Positions 47,387 through 56,323 of a DNA stretch of 64,000 bases are shown piece after piece (position 1 is the first letter of the stretch; the number at the start of each line of letters is the position of its first letter). The stretch covers positions 100,575,670 through 100,639,669 of the forward strand of contig CM036159.1 of NCBI GenBank assembly GCA_020631735.1, in the 5' to 3' direction. This DNA comes from Saccharum officinarum (Eukaryota > Streptophyta > Magnoliopsida > Poales > Poaceae). Under the pieces are notes generated by a model. The model saw nothing but the letters and a program-made list of their open reading frames with translations. It was not told where the DNA came from and made no database searches. The position numbers and the translations under genes are program-made.

Positions 47387-48354
47387 TTAAGTTGACGGTT
47401 CATGATGGTTGTTAACTACCGTCAACAGTGGGTCCTGACCGAAGAGGTCTAAGAGGGAGCGAACGAGGTCGACGACGTTCGATGAGGGGAAGTCCCAGGC
47501 TGTCGCGTTGGCGACGAGACCGAAGGTGCCGACGACGAGCTGGTGCTTCCTGTATATGAACATATCGCTTGTTGGTTTGAGGTACACCAGCGACGGGGAG
47601 CGCGGATATAGCTCCGGTAGCCAGATGATGTCGGGCAGATTGTAGGAGGCCCTGGCGTGGATAAGGATGGCAGCGGATCGGGTTCGGGGCGGATATCCAC
47701 AGGTTTCGGGTCATGCGGGTTCGGGTTTGGGGATGATTTCTCACCCATGGTTTTCGGGTTCGGTTTCGGGTTTGGTATCGGGTTCGGTTTCGGGTTTGAT
47801 TTTTCACCCATGGATATCCAATGGATATCCGAAATAAATCATTTGGAATTAAAACTCATGTTTTATAGTATGCTAATAATAACTTGTTTACTTAGATTAT
47901 TAAATCTATTCAAAATTGACTCATGAAAATATTTATTATTTATTGCCTCTTATTTATACATGTGAATATGTGTATATTTATCTGTGGGTTTCGGGTATCC
48001 GTTCGGGTTTCGGGTATCCGCGGGTTTGATTTTGGTGATGGATTTCCACCCGAATCGGTGTTCGGTTCGGGTTCGGGTTTCGACTTCGGGTTTCAGTTTT
48101 GGGTGTATGAAGACTCCACCCAATCTGAACCTGACCCGTTGCCATCCTTAGGCGTGGAGGATGGGGATGGTTCGGTCGGCCTGCAGGAGGTGAGCTTGGC
48201 GGCCATCGTTGCGGGTGAAGACGTCGACCTTGGGGTGGAGGGAGGGGAAGGCCTCAGCCAGCGCTGCCAGGTGGTGGCCGATGATCCCCATGTCGTCGGC
48301 GGCATATGGTTGCCCCTGGAACGCCGTGGGAGTGGTGGTGGGCGAACGAGCCAT
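47387..48354 (-). pseudogene. TSG101/ELC-like UEV-domain gene copy 1, interrupted by a transposon
   Basis: The minus strand starts at ATG 48352-48354 and encodes a UEV domain. It reads DDMGIIGHHLAALAEAFPSL, then FTRNDGRQAHLLQADRTIPI and, after the insertion, YNLPDIIWLPELYPRSPSLV and WDFPSSNVVDLVRSLLDLFG, ending at 47387. ELC/TSG101 is the ESCRT-I subunit that binds ubiquitinated cargo; UEV domains are E2-like without the active-site Cys, and none is seen here. The protein stops soon after the UEV, whereas the family continues into a coiled coil and steadiness box. With the 489-bp insertion and one target copy set aside, the two parts join in frame, so the gene fragment was open when hit. Intronless, possibly a truncated retrocopy. 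Confidence 0.8.
47662..48150. mobile_element. hAT-like non-autonomous element in UEV copy 1 (489 bp)
   Basis: Inverted ends TAAGGATGGCAGCGGATCGG and the complement of ...GACCCGTTGCCATCCTTA, with an 8-bp duplication GGCGTGGA at 47654-47661 and 48151-48158. The subterminal regions are packed with CGGGTTTCGGGT-type words in opposite orientations. Its Phe/Gly-rich translations (such as 47657-47926) are repeat artefacts. Confidence 0.88.
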
Positions 48355-48466
48355 CGCGAGCGAAGGGCTGCTGGGTGCTGGCCTAGCCTAGTGTCGTTGG
48401 AGTGGTGAGGGGGCTGACGGAGGGAAATATCCACAGTATGTTAGCTATCAAGTACGTACTATCTTA

Positions 48467-48697
48467 AGGGGTGTTTGGTTTGAGGAGTTAAAGTTTAACA
48501 AACATTGTAGCACTTTCGTCTTATTTGATAAAAAGTTTTCAATCTTGGACTAATTAGGCTTAATAGATTCGTCTCGTAAATTACTCATAATCTGTGCCGA
48601 CATGCATACAATTAGTCTACATTTAGTACTCTATGCATTTGAGGGAACATTGATGTGACGGGAGTTAAACTTTAACAAACTAAAACCAAACACGCCC
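48467..48697. mobile_element. Tourist-like MITE 1
   Basis: Ends GGGGTGTTTGGTTTGAGGAG and the complement of AACCAAACACGCCC, flanked by TTA at 48464-48466 and 48698-48700. Interior word GGACTAATTAGGCTTAATAG is shared by the cluster. Confidence 0.8.
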
Positions 48698-48749
48698 TTA
48701 TTCACCTGACTTTGCCAGTACACAGGCACTGGCGTACTTTATTCACCTA

Positions 48750-48988
48750 GGCCTGCTTTAGATGGTAAATTTTTTCAACTTGGGTTATTGTAGTATTTTC
48801 GTTTGTATTTAGTAATTAGTGTCTAATCATGAACTAATTAGGCTCAAAAAGATTCGTCTCGTGATTTACAATAAAACTGTACAATTAGTTATTTTTTATC
48901 TATATTTAATACTCTATGCATGTGTTTAAAATTCGATAGGATAGAGAGCGTAAAAATTTAGAATTTAAAAGATATCTAAGCAAGGCCC
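48750..48988. mobile_element. Tourist-like MITE 2
   Basis: Ends GGCCTGCTTTAGAT and the complement of ATCTAAGCAAGGCC, with the shared interior AACTAATTAGGCTCAAAAAG. Flanking 3 bp look like CTA on both sides. Confidence 0.7.
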
Positions 48989-49154
48989 TACTCTTATCTC
49001 GTATGGTGCGGTGCCGCGCCGCCGCTCACGAGAGCGACTGCGAGCGAGGCCGACGATCCGTCCGCAGGGCCGAAGCCAGGCCAAAGGGCCCAGGAAAAGG
49101 CACCTCAGTTCACTTTTTTGCAGAAGCAGTCAAAGAGGAACGCGTTGGGAGCTG
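48989..49154. other. Short spacer between MITEs
   Basis: A 67-codon Arg-rich open frame spans 49003-49206 and overlaps the next MITE. It is not supported as a gene. Confidence 0.4.
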
Positions 49155-49398
49155 CTTCCTCCGTCAAAAAAAAAATACAATTCTCGTTTTTCGAGAAATT
49201 AAATAGTTTAAACTTTGGCTAAATTTATATAAAAAATACTAATATTTATAATACAAAATTAGTATCATTAGATTAGTATAATATATTTTTATAATAAATT
49301 TAATTAGAGACATAAATATTAATATTATTTATTATAAACTTGATCAAACTTGAGTCAGTTTAACTGACATGTATTGTATCTTTTGTTGAACGAGGGAG
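49155..49398. mobile_element. Stowaway-like MITE
   Basis: Ends CTTCCTCCGTCAAAAAAAA and the complement of GAACGAGGGAG; TA follows on the right. The interior has the usual AAACTTTGGCTAAATTTATA and ACTTGATCAAACTTGA words. Confidence 0.8.
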
Positions 49399-49418
49399 TA
49401 TTATTTGTGTCTCAGGGT

Positions 49419-49636
49419 CTGTTTGATTTGAGGTGTTAAAGTTTACCAAACACTGTAGTACTTTCGTCGTATTTGACAAAAAGTTTCTAATCTTGGACTA
49501 ATTAGGCTTAATAGATTCGTCTCGTAAATTACTTCTAATCTGTACTAACATATATACAATTATATCTATATTTAGTACTCTATGTATTTGCCGGAACGTT
49601 GACGTGATGGGTTAACATGTCCGAACCAAACAGGCG
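49419..49636. mobile_element. Tourist-like MITE 3
   Basis: Ends AGGGTCTGTTTGATTTGAGG and the complement of GTCCGAACCAAACAGGC. Interior word GGACTAATTAGGCTTAATAG. It is most similar to MITE 1. Confidence 0.65.
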
Positions 49637-49768
49637 GATGAACGCCTTTTCCTAGAGGTGTGACATCTATCCTAGCCACCTGGCAGCTTGCCATTTGATA
49701 CAGTCATTGCACGGAGAGACAAACTGACATGACCTTGATAGGACCCTACAAGAAAAGGCTGCACTCAT

Positions 49769-50010
49769 ACCTTGTTTAGATCCAAATTTTGGAATGCCAA
49801 AATACGCTGTACATTTCATTTGTATTTGGTAATAATTATTCAATCATTGACTAATTAGGCTCAAAACGTTCGTCTCACAAAGTACAACCAAACTGTGCAA
49901 TTAGTTTTTTATTTTATCCATATTTAATACTCCATATATGTATCGCAAGTTTGATATGACGGGGAATCTTTTTTTGTATAGTGCACTTTTTAATGGATCT
50001 AAACACAGCC
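49769..50010. mobile_element. Tourist-like MITE 4
   Basis: Ends ACCTTGTTTAGATCC and the complement of GGATCTAAACACAGCC, interior TGACTAATTAGGCTCAAAAC. Similar to MITE 2. Confidence 0.65.
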
Positions 50011-50180
50011 GATTTTATATCACGTTAATCTTTAGACACATACATGAAATATTAAATATAGATAAAAAATAAAACTAATTACACATTTTAGACGAAATAG
50101 ACGAGACGAATATTTTAAGCCTAATTAAATCATGATTGAACACTAATTACTAAATAATAACAAAAGGTACTGCAATAGCA
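50011..50180. mobile_element. Tourist-like MITE 5, inverted and truncated
   Basis: The cluster's interior words occur in reverse complement here (TTTTAAGCCTAATTAAATCA, GACGAGACGAA). Only one half is present. Confidence 0.55.
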
Positions 50181-50298
50181 TTTCGCAAAATAACAACTTT
50201 TTTGTGAGGCGGTCAATGCTGTATGCCTCCACAGTTGGTGGTTCAGTATTCTAGAGTAGTACACTGGTTCTGATCTTAGGCTATGCAAACGCAGCTTA

Positions 50299-50529
50299 CG
50301 GTCTGTGTTGGTTTGAATGTTAAAGTTTAACCAACATTGCAGTATTTTTGTCTTATTTGACAAAAAAAATTCAATCTTGGACTAATTAAGCTTAATAGAT
50401 TCGTCTCGTAAATTACTCCTAATCTGTGCCGACATGTATGTAATTAGTCTACATTGAGTACTCCATACATTCGAGGGAACATTGATGTGATGAGAGTTAA
50501 ATTTTAACTCCTCCAAACCAAACAGGGCC
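50299..50529. mobile_element. Tourist-like MITE 6
   Basis: Ends CGGTCTGTGTTGGTTTG and the complement of CCAAACCAAACAGGGCC, with TTA at 50296-50298 and 50530-50532. The right TTA is also the left TTA of the next element. Confidence 0.85.
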
Positions 50530-50532
50530 TTA

Positions 50533-50775
50533 GGCTGTGTTCAGTTGGTGAAAAGTAGGTGAAAAGTTACTGTAGCACCTTTTGTTGTTATTTGACAAAA
50601 TTTGTCTGATTATAGACTAACCAGACTCAAAAGATTCGTCTCGATATTTACAGACAAACAATGCAATTAGTTATCTTTTTTACCTACATTTAATGCTTCA
50701 TGTATACGTCTAAAGATTTGATGTGATGGGTGAAAAAGAAAATATTTTGGGTTTGTATGGGAGGTGAACACACCC
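50533..50775. mobile_element. Tourist-like MITE 7
   Basis: Ends GGCTGTGTTCAGTTGGTG and the complement of GAGGTGAACACACCC, with TTA at 50530-50532 and 50776-50778. It abuts MITE 6, sharing one TTA. Confidence 0.85.
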
Positions 50776-50957
50776 TTACCATATGTTTAGAGGTGGAGAG
50801 TTCGTTCACAGCTATTTACAAACTGACCGATAACACGCAGCTACGACGACGCAGCAAAAGTGTAGTCTTTGCTGATCAGTGGTCGACAAAAGGTCGGGCC
50901 ATCATGCAAAATTAAAGACACCATCGGCCTGTCTTGTGTACCGGTAATGCACAATTG

Positions 50958-51199
50958 GGGTGTGTTCACTTAACGAAAAGTAGGTGAAAAATTACTGTAA
51001 CATCTTTCGTTATTATTTGGCAAAATTTGTCTAATCATGGACTAACTAGCCTCAAAAGATTTGTCCCGACATTTACAAACAAACTATGTAATTAGTTATC
51101 TTTTTTACCTACATTTAATGCTCCATGCATGCGTCGAAAGATTTGATGTGATGGGTGAAAGAGAAAATATTTTGGGTTGGAATGGAAGTGAACAAGGCC
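50958..51199. mobile_element. Tourist-like MITE 8
   Basis: Ends GGGTGTGTTCACTTAACG and the complement of GAAGTGAACAAGGCC, with TTG on both sides (50955-50957, 51200-51202). Same subfamily as MITE 7. Confidence 0.8.
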
Positions 51200-51503
51200 T
51201 TGGGTAAACTGTTACAGAGCCTGAATGTCTGTGGTAGGTTGTCCAGCAAAAATAGGATGCCCTATAAGGATGCATCCCACTTGGTAGCGATTTCGTTGTT
51301 TAGAATTAGAATGTAAGCAAAAGTGTAACAGGGTGAACCTGCAATGTATCTGTAGGCTCCCTTGGGGGTCTTGCTTGCTCTTGGAGCCATCAGGTGTGTT
51401 TGCTGCATTATACGAAGCAGAGGATGTCAGTGAAGGAAGGCAGGTAGATGGTAGGTGTTCATATGGTGCAGCTGTGTTCAAGGTTGTACGTTTTTGCAGC
51501 TGT
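51200..51503. other. Spacer before UEV copy 2
   Basis: No gene is recognised in these 300 bases. Copy 2 starts at a repeated word (gcagctgtgttca occurs at 51468 and 51497). Confidence 0.4.
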
Positions 51504-52403
51504 GTTCATGATGGTTGTTAACTACCGTCAACAGTGGGTCCTGACCGAAGAGGTCTGAGAGGGAGCGAACGAGATCGACGACGTTCGATGAGGGGAAGTC
51601 CCAGGCTGTCGCGTTGGCGACGAGACCGAAGGTGCCGACGACGAGCTGGTGCTTCCTGTATATGAACATATCGCTTGTTGGTTTGAGGTACACCAGCGAC
51701 GGGGAGCGCGGATACAGCTCCGGCAGCCAGATGATGTCGGGCAGATTGTAGGAGGCCCCGGCGTGGATAAGGATGGCAGCGGATCGGGTTCGGGGCGGAT
51801 ATCCACGGGTTTCGGGTCATGCGGGTTCGGGTTTGTGGATGATTTCTCACCCATGGTTTTCGGGTTCGGTTTCGGGTTTGGTATCGGGTTCGGTTTCAGG
51901 TTTGATTTTCCACCCGTGGATATCTAATGGATATCCGAAATAAATCATTTGGAATTAAAACTCATGTTTTATAGTATGCTAATAATAACTTGTTTACTTA
52001 GATTATTAAATCTATTCAAAATTGACTCATGAAAATATTTATTATTTGTTGCCTCTTATTTATACATGTGAATATGTGTATATTTATCCATGGGTTTCGG
52101 GTATCCGTTCGGGTTTCGGGTATCCGCGGGTTTGGTTTTGGTGATGGATTTCCACCCGAATCGGTGTTCGGTTCGGGTTCGGGTTTCGACTTTGGGTTTC
52201 GGTTTTGGGTGTACGAAGACTCCACCCAATCTGAACCTGACCCGTTGCCATCCTTAGGCGTGGAGGATGGGGATGGTTCGGTTGGCCTGCAGGAGGTGAG
52301 CTTGGCGGCCATCGTTGTGGGTGAAGACGTCGACCTTGGGGTGGAGGGAGGGGAAGGCCTCAGCCAGCGCTGCCAGGTGGTGGCCGATGATCCCCATGTC
52401 GTC
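51504..52403 (-). pseudogene. TSG101/ELC-like UEV-domain gene copy 2, truncated and interrupted
   Basis: A near-identical copy of 47399-48298. It begins in mid-domain (DDMGIIGHHLAALAEAFPSL) because the duplication ends at 52403, so the start codon and first ~20 residues are missing. The distal part (YRKHQLVVGTFGLVANATAW, WDFPSSNVVDLVRSL) is the same as in copy 1, with a few substitutions such as SLSDLFG for SLLDLFG. The 3' end differs from copy 1 after NNHHE. It carries the same transposon at the same base with the same target duplication, so it arose from an already interrupted copy. Non-functional. Confidence 0.85.
51768..52256. mobile_element. hAT-like non-autonomous element in UEV copy 2 (489 bp)
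   Basis: Same length, ends and GGCGTGGA duplication (51760-51767, 52257-52264) as 47662-48150. A handful of substitutions separate the two (for example cacaggt versus cacgggt). Confidence 0.88.
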
Positions 52404-52555
52404 AAGTCCTAATGAAAAATAGTTTCAGTTGACAATAAATAAGACATGAATGGATTTAAAAATAGTTTAGGGTTCCTAATGAAAAATCGTTCATTAGCTT
52501 TTAAAAAAAATGATCAATCAAATCTGTATTTGTAGACGTGGGCAAAAATTCATGA

Positions 52556-52585
52556 TCCCGGTGCAACACATGGACATATATCTAG
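52556..52585 (+). mobile_element. Helitron 3' terminus, plus strand
   Basis: CCGGTGCAACACATGGACATA, then TATCTAG followed by T, is a slightly decayed hairpin plus CTAG|T end. A 5' partner could be the TCTATACC end at 41206, but many later insertions lie between. Confidence 0.55.
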
Positions 52586-52609
52586 TGTAATAAGAAATTG
52601 AAAAGGCGG

Positions 52610-54095
52610 CACATTGGAAGAAAAACATTATTATTGGATTCAAAGGAGCAGCGGCTCGTGGACACCATCGCGAACCGCATTTCGACTTGGAAGGCAGCCT
52701 GCTCAACAGCGCCGGCCGGGCTATGTTGGTACATACCACACTTTCTGTCATTCCTGTACACATCTCCATTTGCTGCTGCCTTTCCACTTGGGCCGTTGAC
52801 GAGATCAATAAGTGCCGCCGGGCCTTCCTGTGGACCGACGACGATAAGGTCTCCGAGGGACGCTGCAAGATTGCATGGCCCATCGTGTGCGCGCCAAAAG
52901 ACGTCGGCGGCCTCGGTATCCCCGACCTCAGGATCCTAGGATACGCACTCCGTCTTCGATGGGAGTGGCTCCGTCGCACTAGACCCCCGCTCCCCCTGGG
53001 CGCTACTGCCTTCCTCGACGGAGAAACGGGTCTCGTCCATGTTCCAGTCCTCCGTCTCCGTGGTCGTCGGGAATGGGGCCTCCACCAAGTTATGGACCAA
53101 TAGGTGGCTCCCGGCTGGGGCGATCCCTTCCTTCGCCCCGAACCTTTTTAGGGCTGTTGGACGACGACGCCTGGGACGCTCGGTACGGGACGCCCGGTAC
53201 GGGACGCCCTCATGGATCGTGATGGGTACGTGATATCACCGGCGCCCGCACCGCCCTGGTACTCTGTGAGTATGTGCGTCTTTGGAGGATGCTTCGGGAC
53301 GTTCAGTTACGGCCCATGGAGCCCGATCGGTTCGTTTGGCGTTGGACCGCGGACGGCCAGTACTCCGTGCGCTCCACCTACCGAGCATACTTTGTTGGAT
53401 GGACTTCCATGGCTAGGGGACCTCTGGCGTGCGGCGGCACCACTGAAGGTCAAATATTTCTTCTGGATCGCTCTGCATGGACGCCTCTGGACCGCCGAGC
53501 GGAGGAAGCGACACGGCCTTCAACCAGATGCTACCTGCGCCTTGTGTGATCAGCTGGACGAAGCGACTGACCACCTCCTTTGCTCCTGCGTCTTCGCGAG
53601 GGAGGTTTGGACACGGCTCCTGCTAGCACTGCACTCGTCCACCGTGCCACCGTAGCAGGATTCCTTGCTACTCTCCTGGTGGCTATCGAGCAGGGTTGCG
53701 CTCCCGTAGGCCTTGCGGCGGAGCTTCGACTCACTGGTCCTGCTCGTCTCCTGGATTCTCTGGACGGAAAGGAACCGCCGCACATTCGACCGCAAGTCCC
53801 GTTCGATGGCCGAGTTGCTGTAGGCTATCTTCGAGGAGGCGGACGCTGGATCGCCGCGGGGTTCCGTGACCTCGCGTTGCTCACGGCCCTAGTCGACTAG
53901 CCCAACGGCGTTCCCTTTGTCGTAAAATTAGTACTTAGTTAGTACGTCCTTGTTCTCCACCGCTTGCGGTGATATTTGTTGTGTGCTACTCCGTGATTAG
54001 AGTCGGCGCCTCGCCGTCCGAAGCGTGTAAACATTCCCTTTTCCACTTAGTGCAACACGTGCAAATGCGCGTTTTTGGGGAAAAAAAAAACTCCA
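52610..54095 (+). mobile_element. LINE 3' fragment, plus strand
   Basis: 5'-truncated L1-type LINE. It encodes VDTIANRISTWK then, after a frame change, GSLLNSAGRAMLVHTTLSVI, KIAWPIVCAPKDVGGLGIPD (about 52880) and LRILGYALRLRWEWLRR. After more frame changes come DRFVWRWTADGQYSVRSTYR (about 53320), VKYFFWIALHGRLWTAERR and the zf-RVT finger CALCDQLDEATDHLLCSCVF (about 53535-53595). The 3' end is an A run at 54081-54090. At least three frame changes show it is dead. Its family differs from the LINE at 43985-46500. Confidence 0.88.
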
Positions 54096-54463
54096 TCAGA
54101 TGATAAAAACACACTCCGGCCGAAAAAAAAAAGTAATTCTAATATAAGTACCGAATTAAACAGTCATAATTTTGATCAAAATTTGCTAAAAATATAAATA
54201 TTTCTTATACTACTAGTATCATTCGATTCGTCACGTAATTAATGATTTTGAATTATATAACACGAAATAAAAAGCTAGTACTAGACAGACTCCGATTCCG
54301 GGGCGGAGCCAGGTGCTTCCATCAGGCGATTCGGACTCGACTCCGACTGGGAACGCGCGCCGCGGAGAGACGAAGACGCCGACTCCAGTCGGACTCCGAC
54401 CCCTCGCCATGCAAAGGCTCAGTCCATCCAGATCCAGACCAATCCAATCCAGCAGACTCCCAC

Positions 54464-55281
54464 ATGGCGGTGTGTAACGCGAGGGAGAAAGCCGAGAAGG
54501 CATACCGGCTCGCGCGCGGAGGAGCTCTTCCTCGCCGGCAAAATCCGCGACGCGCACAAAAAGGCCAAGAAGGCGAAGCGTCTCTGCCCGACCCTCCCGG
54601 GCGTAGACGACGCGCTCGCGGCATACGAGGTCCACGTCAACGCCGCCGACGCCGCCGCGCAGGACGCCGTCAAGAAGCAGTTTTGGCGGCTGTCGCTCCT
54701 CGTGCACCCGGACAAGACCCACTGCGCCGCCGCCGAGAGCGCCTTCAGGCTGCTGCGGGAGGCACACGATGAAGCCCTCTCGCCACCGCCTCCGACGCCC
54801 TCCTCCTCCTGCTCCGGCCCGGCTGACCGGGACACGGGCACTCCCCAGCCCCCGCCTCCGGCCGCCGCCGCCCAGGCCAAGGCCCAGCGGCCGAAGGTGA
54901 AGGTGCTGATGATGATGCAGCCGCCGGTGCAGGAGCCGCGCGAGCCCGTCCTCATCTACTGCCCCTCCTGCAAGAACGAGTTCCGCGGCATGGTCGGGCC
55001 TCGGGCGCCGGGAGCGGCGGGATGGCATGAGGTGCGCCCGCTGCCCCGCGTGGCTCAACACGCCGTGGCAGACGAAGCCGCCGACGGAAAAGAAGCCTCC
55101 GGCCGCGCCGGGGCGGCAGGTGTTCCAGTGCCCGGCCAAGTGTCCCGGGTGTGGAGAGCGGTACACGTCCATGGTGTGCGTCGGCCGGTGGTGCCTCCAG
55201 TGCAAGGCGTGCTCCATGGCAGCCATGGTCGATGCGCACGGACCCAATCAAGCCACTGCCTCTATCAAAAGGCGTGCCTAG
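54464..55281 (+). pseudogene. J-domain/zinc-ribbon protein gene with two frame breaks
   Basis: ATG at 54464 begins MAVCNAREKAEKAYRLA, then the frame must change (a CGCG excess at about 54511-54516) to give ELFLAGKIRDAHKKAKKAKR, QFWRLSLLVHPDKTHCAAAE and ESAFRLLREAHDEAL. This is a J-domain with its HPD motif at about 54705. A Pro/Ala-rich linker follows, then YCPSCKNEFRG; a second frame change at about 54990-55025 gives MRCARCPAWLNTPW and a zinc ribbon FQCPAKCPGCGERYTSMVC, ending at 55281. Plant J-proteins with C-terminal zinc ribbons recruit HSP70. Intronless. High coding quality between the breaks suggests recent decay or sequence errors. Confidence 0.7.
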
Positions 55282-55337
55282 CTGATGCCCTGAACGTGCA
55301 TGAGCTAGGACCGGTTCCTTCCAAGCTACTGTACAGT

Positions 55338-55962
55338 GCAGGTCAGGAGATGCTACCACTTCCAGAACCGTGGAATCGCCAACGATATCAAGCCTTTTTT
55401 TTTACCCGGTGAAGTATGTGTGTAAATCTCCTGTTCTTTTGCTTTTGCATTAGTTAAAAAAACATAATCTCTCCGTCCCAAATTATAAGTCATTCCAACT
55501 CTTTTGGAGAAGAGTCAAATAATATTAAGTTTGACCAAATTTATATAATAAAATAATAACATATATGATACCGATAAGTATTATTAGATTAGATTCTTCA
55601 TTAACTATATTTTCATAGCATATCTATTTGATGTAATAAATCATTGTAATTTTTTCTCTATAATTTTGGTCAAACTTGATCTCTCAAAAAAAAAAGTTGG
55701 AGACTTATTTGGGACGGGGGGAGAGTATGAATTTGCAATGATGCATACTGTATATTTTTATTACTGAATATTGATACAGGAGATGCTACCACTTCAACTT
55801 CAAGACATGTGGAATTACCAACGATCTCAACCTTTTTTTTTCCATTGATGTGTGTGTAAATCTCCTCATATTTTACTTTTGCATTCCTTCAAAAACATAT
55901 GAATTTGCAATGACATGTATATACCATCTATATGTTTTGTTACTGAATATTGATACAGGAGA
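55338..55962. repeat. Tandem duplication downstream of the J-protein gene
   Basis: The segment beginning CAGGAGATGCTACCACTTC at 55338 recurs at 55778, including the CCAACGATMTCAA word and TGTGTGTAAATCTCCT. The end word TTACTGAATATTGATACAGGAG is at 55752 and 55941. The first copy is longer because a Stowaway MITE lies in it. Non-coding. Confidence 0.8.
55469..55725. mobile_element. Stowaway MITE
   Basis: Ends CTCTCCGTCCCAAATTATAAG and the complement of CTTATTTGGGACGGGGGGAGAG, with TA on the right. The left flank is AT rather than TA. 257 bp. Confidence 0.85.
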
Positions 55963-56323
55963 ACTTGGTTTGCAGTTGGCAGTGGCATGGGGAGAGCAGA
56001 TGCTGACCCAATTGTAAAGCGTTCCAGGCCAAGTCTAGCACGCCTTGTAATGGTGCAGCCAGAAAATGCGTTACCAACCTAGCACAATCTAAGCCTCTTG
56101 ATGTAAAATACTAAAATCCACCAACAAGTAAATAACGTGAAATCATTCTCCATAACATCACAGCTCGAGCCGATGAAAACTAAGCACACGAGTTGTGCAG
56201 TCACAAACTATCAACTCCCTATATATATCCTTGACTCCCCTATGCACTGATGATTTATATTCTACAATAACATATTATCCACATAGATCTGAAACTAGAA
56301 ACCATTTGGTGAGAGCAGCTTAT
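55963..56323. other. Intergenic region 3' of the coiled-coil gene
   Basis: Contains the 3' UTR of the minus-strand gene (AATAAA-like words occur on the minus strand between 56100 and 56300). No further gene seen. Confidence 0.4.

Noticed and set aside
47657..48408. Phe/Gly-rich frames (also 51649-52412)
   Set aside because: They translate the CGGGTTTCGGGT-type repeats of the hAT-like element and overlap the antisense of the UEV gene.
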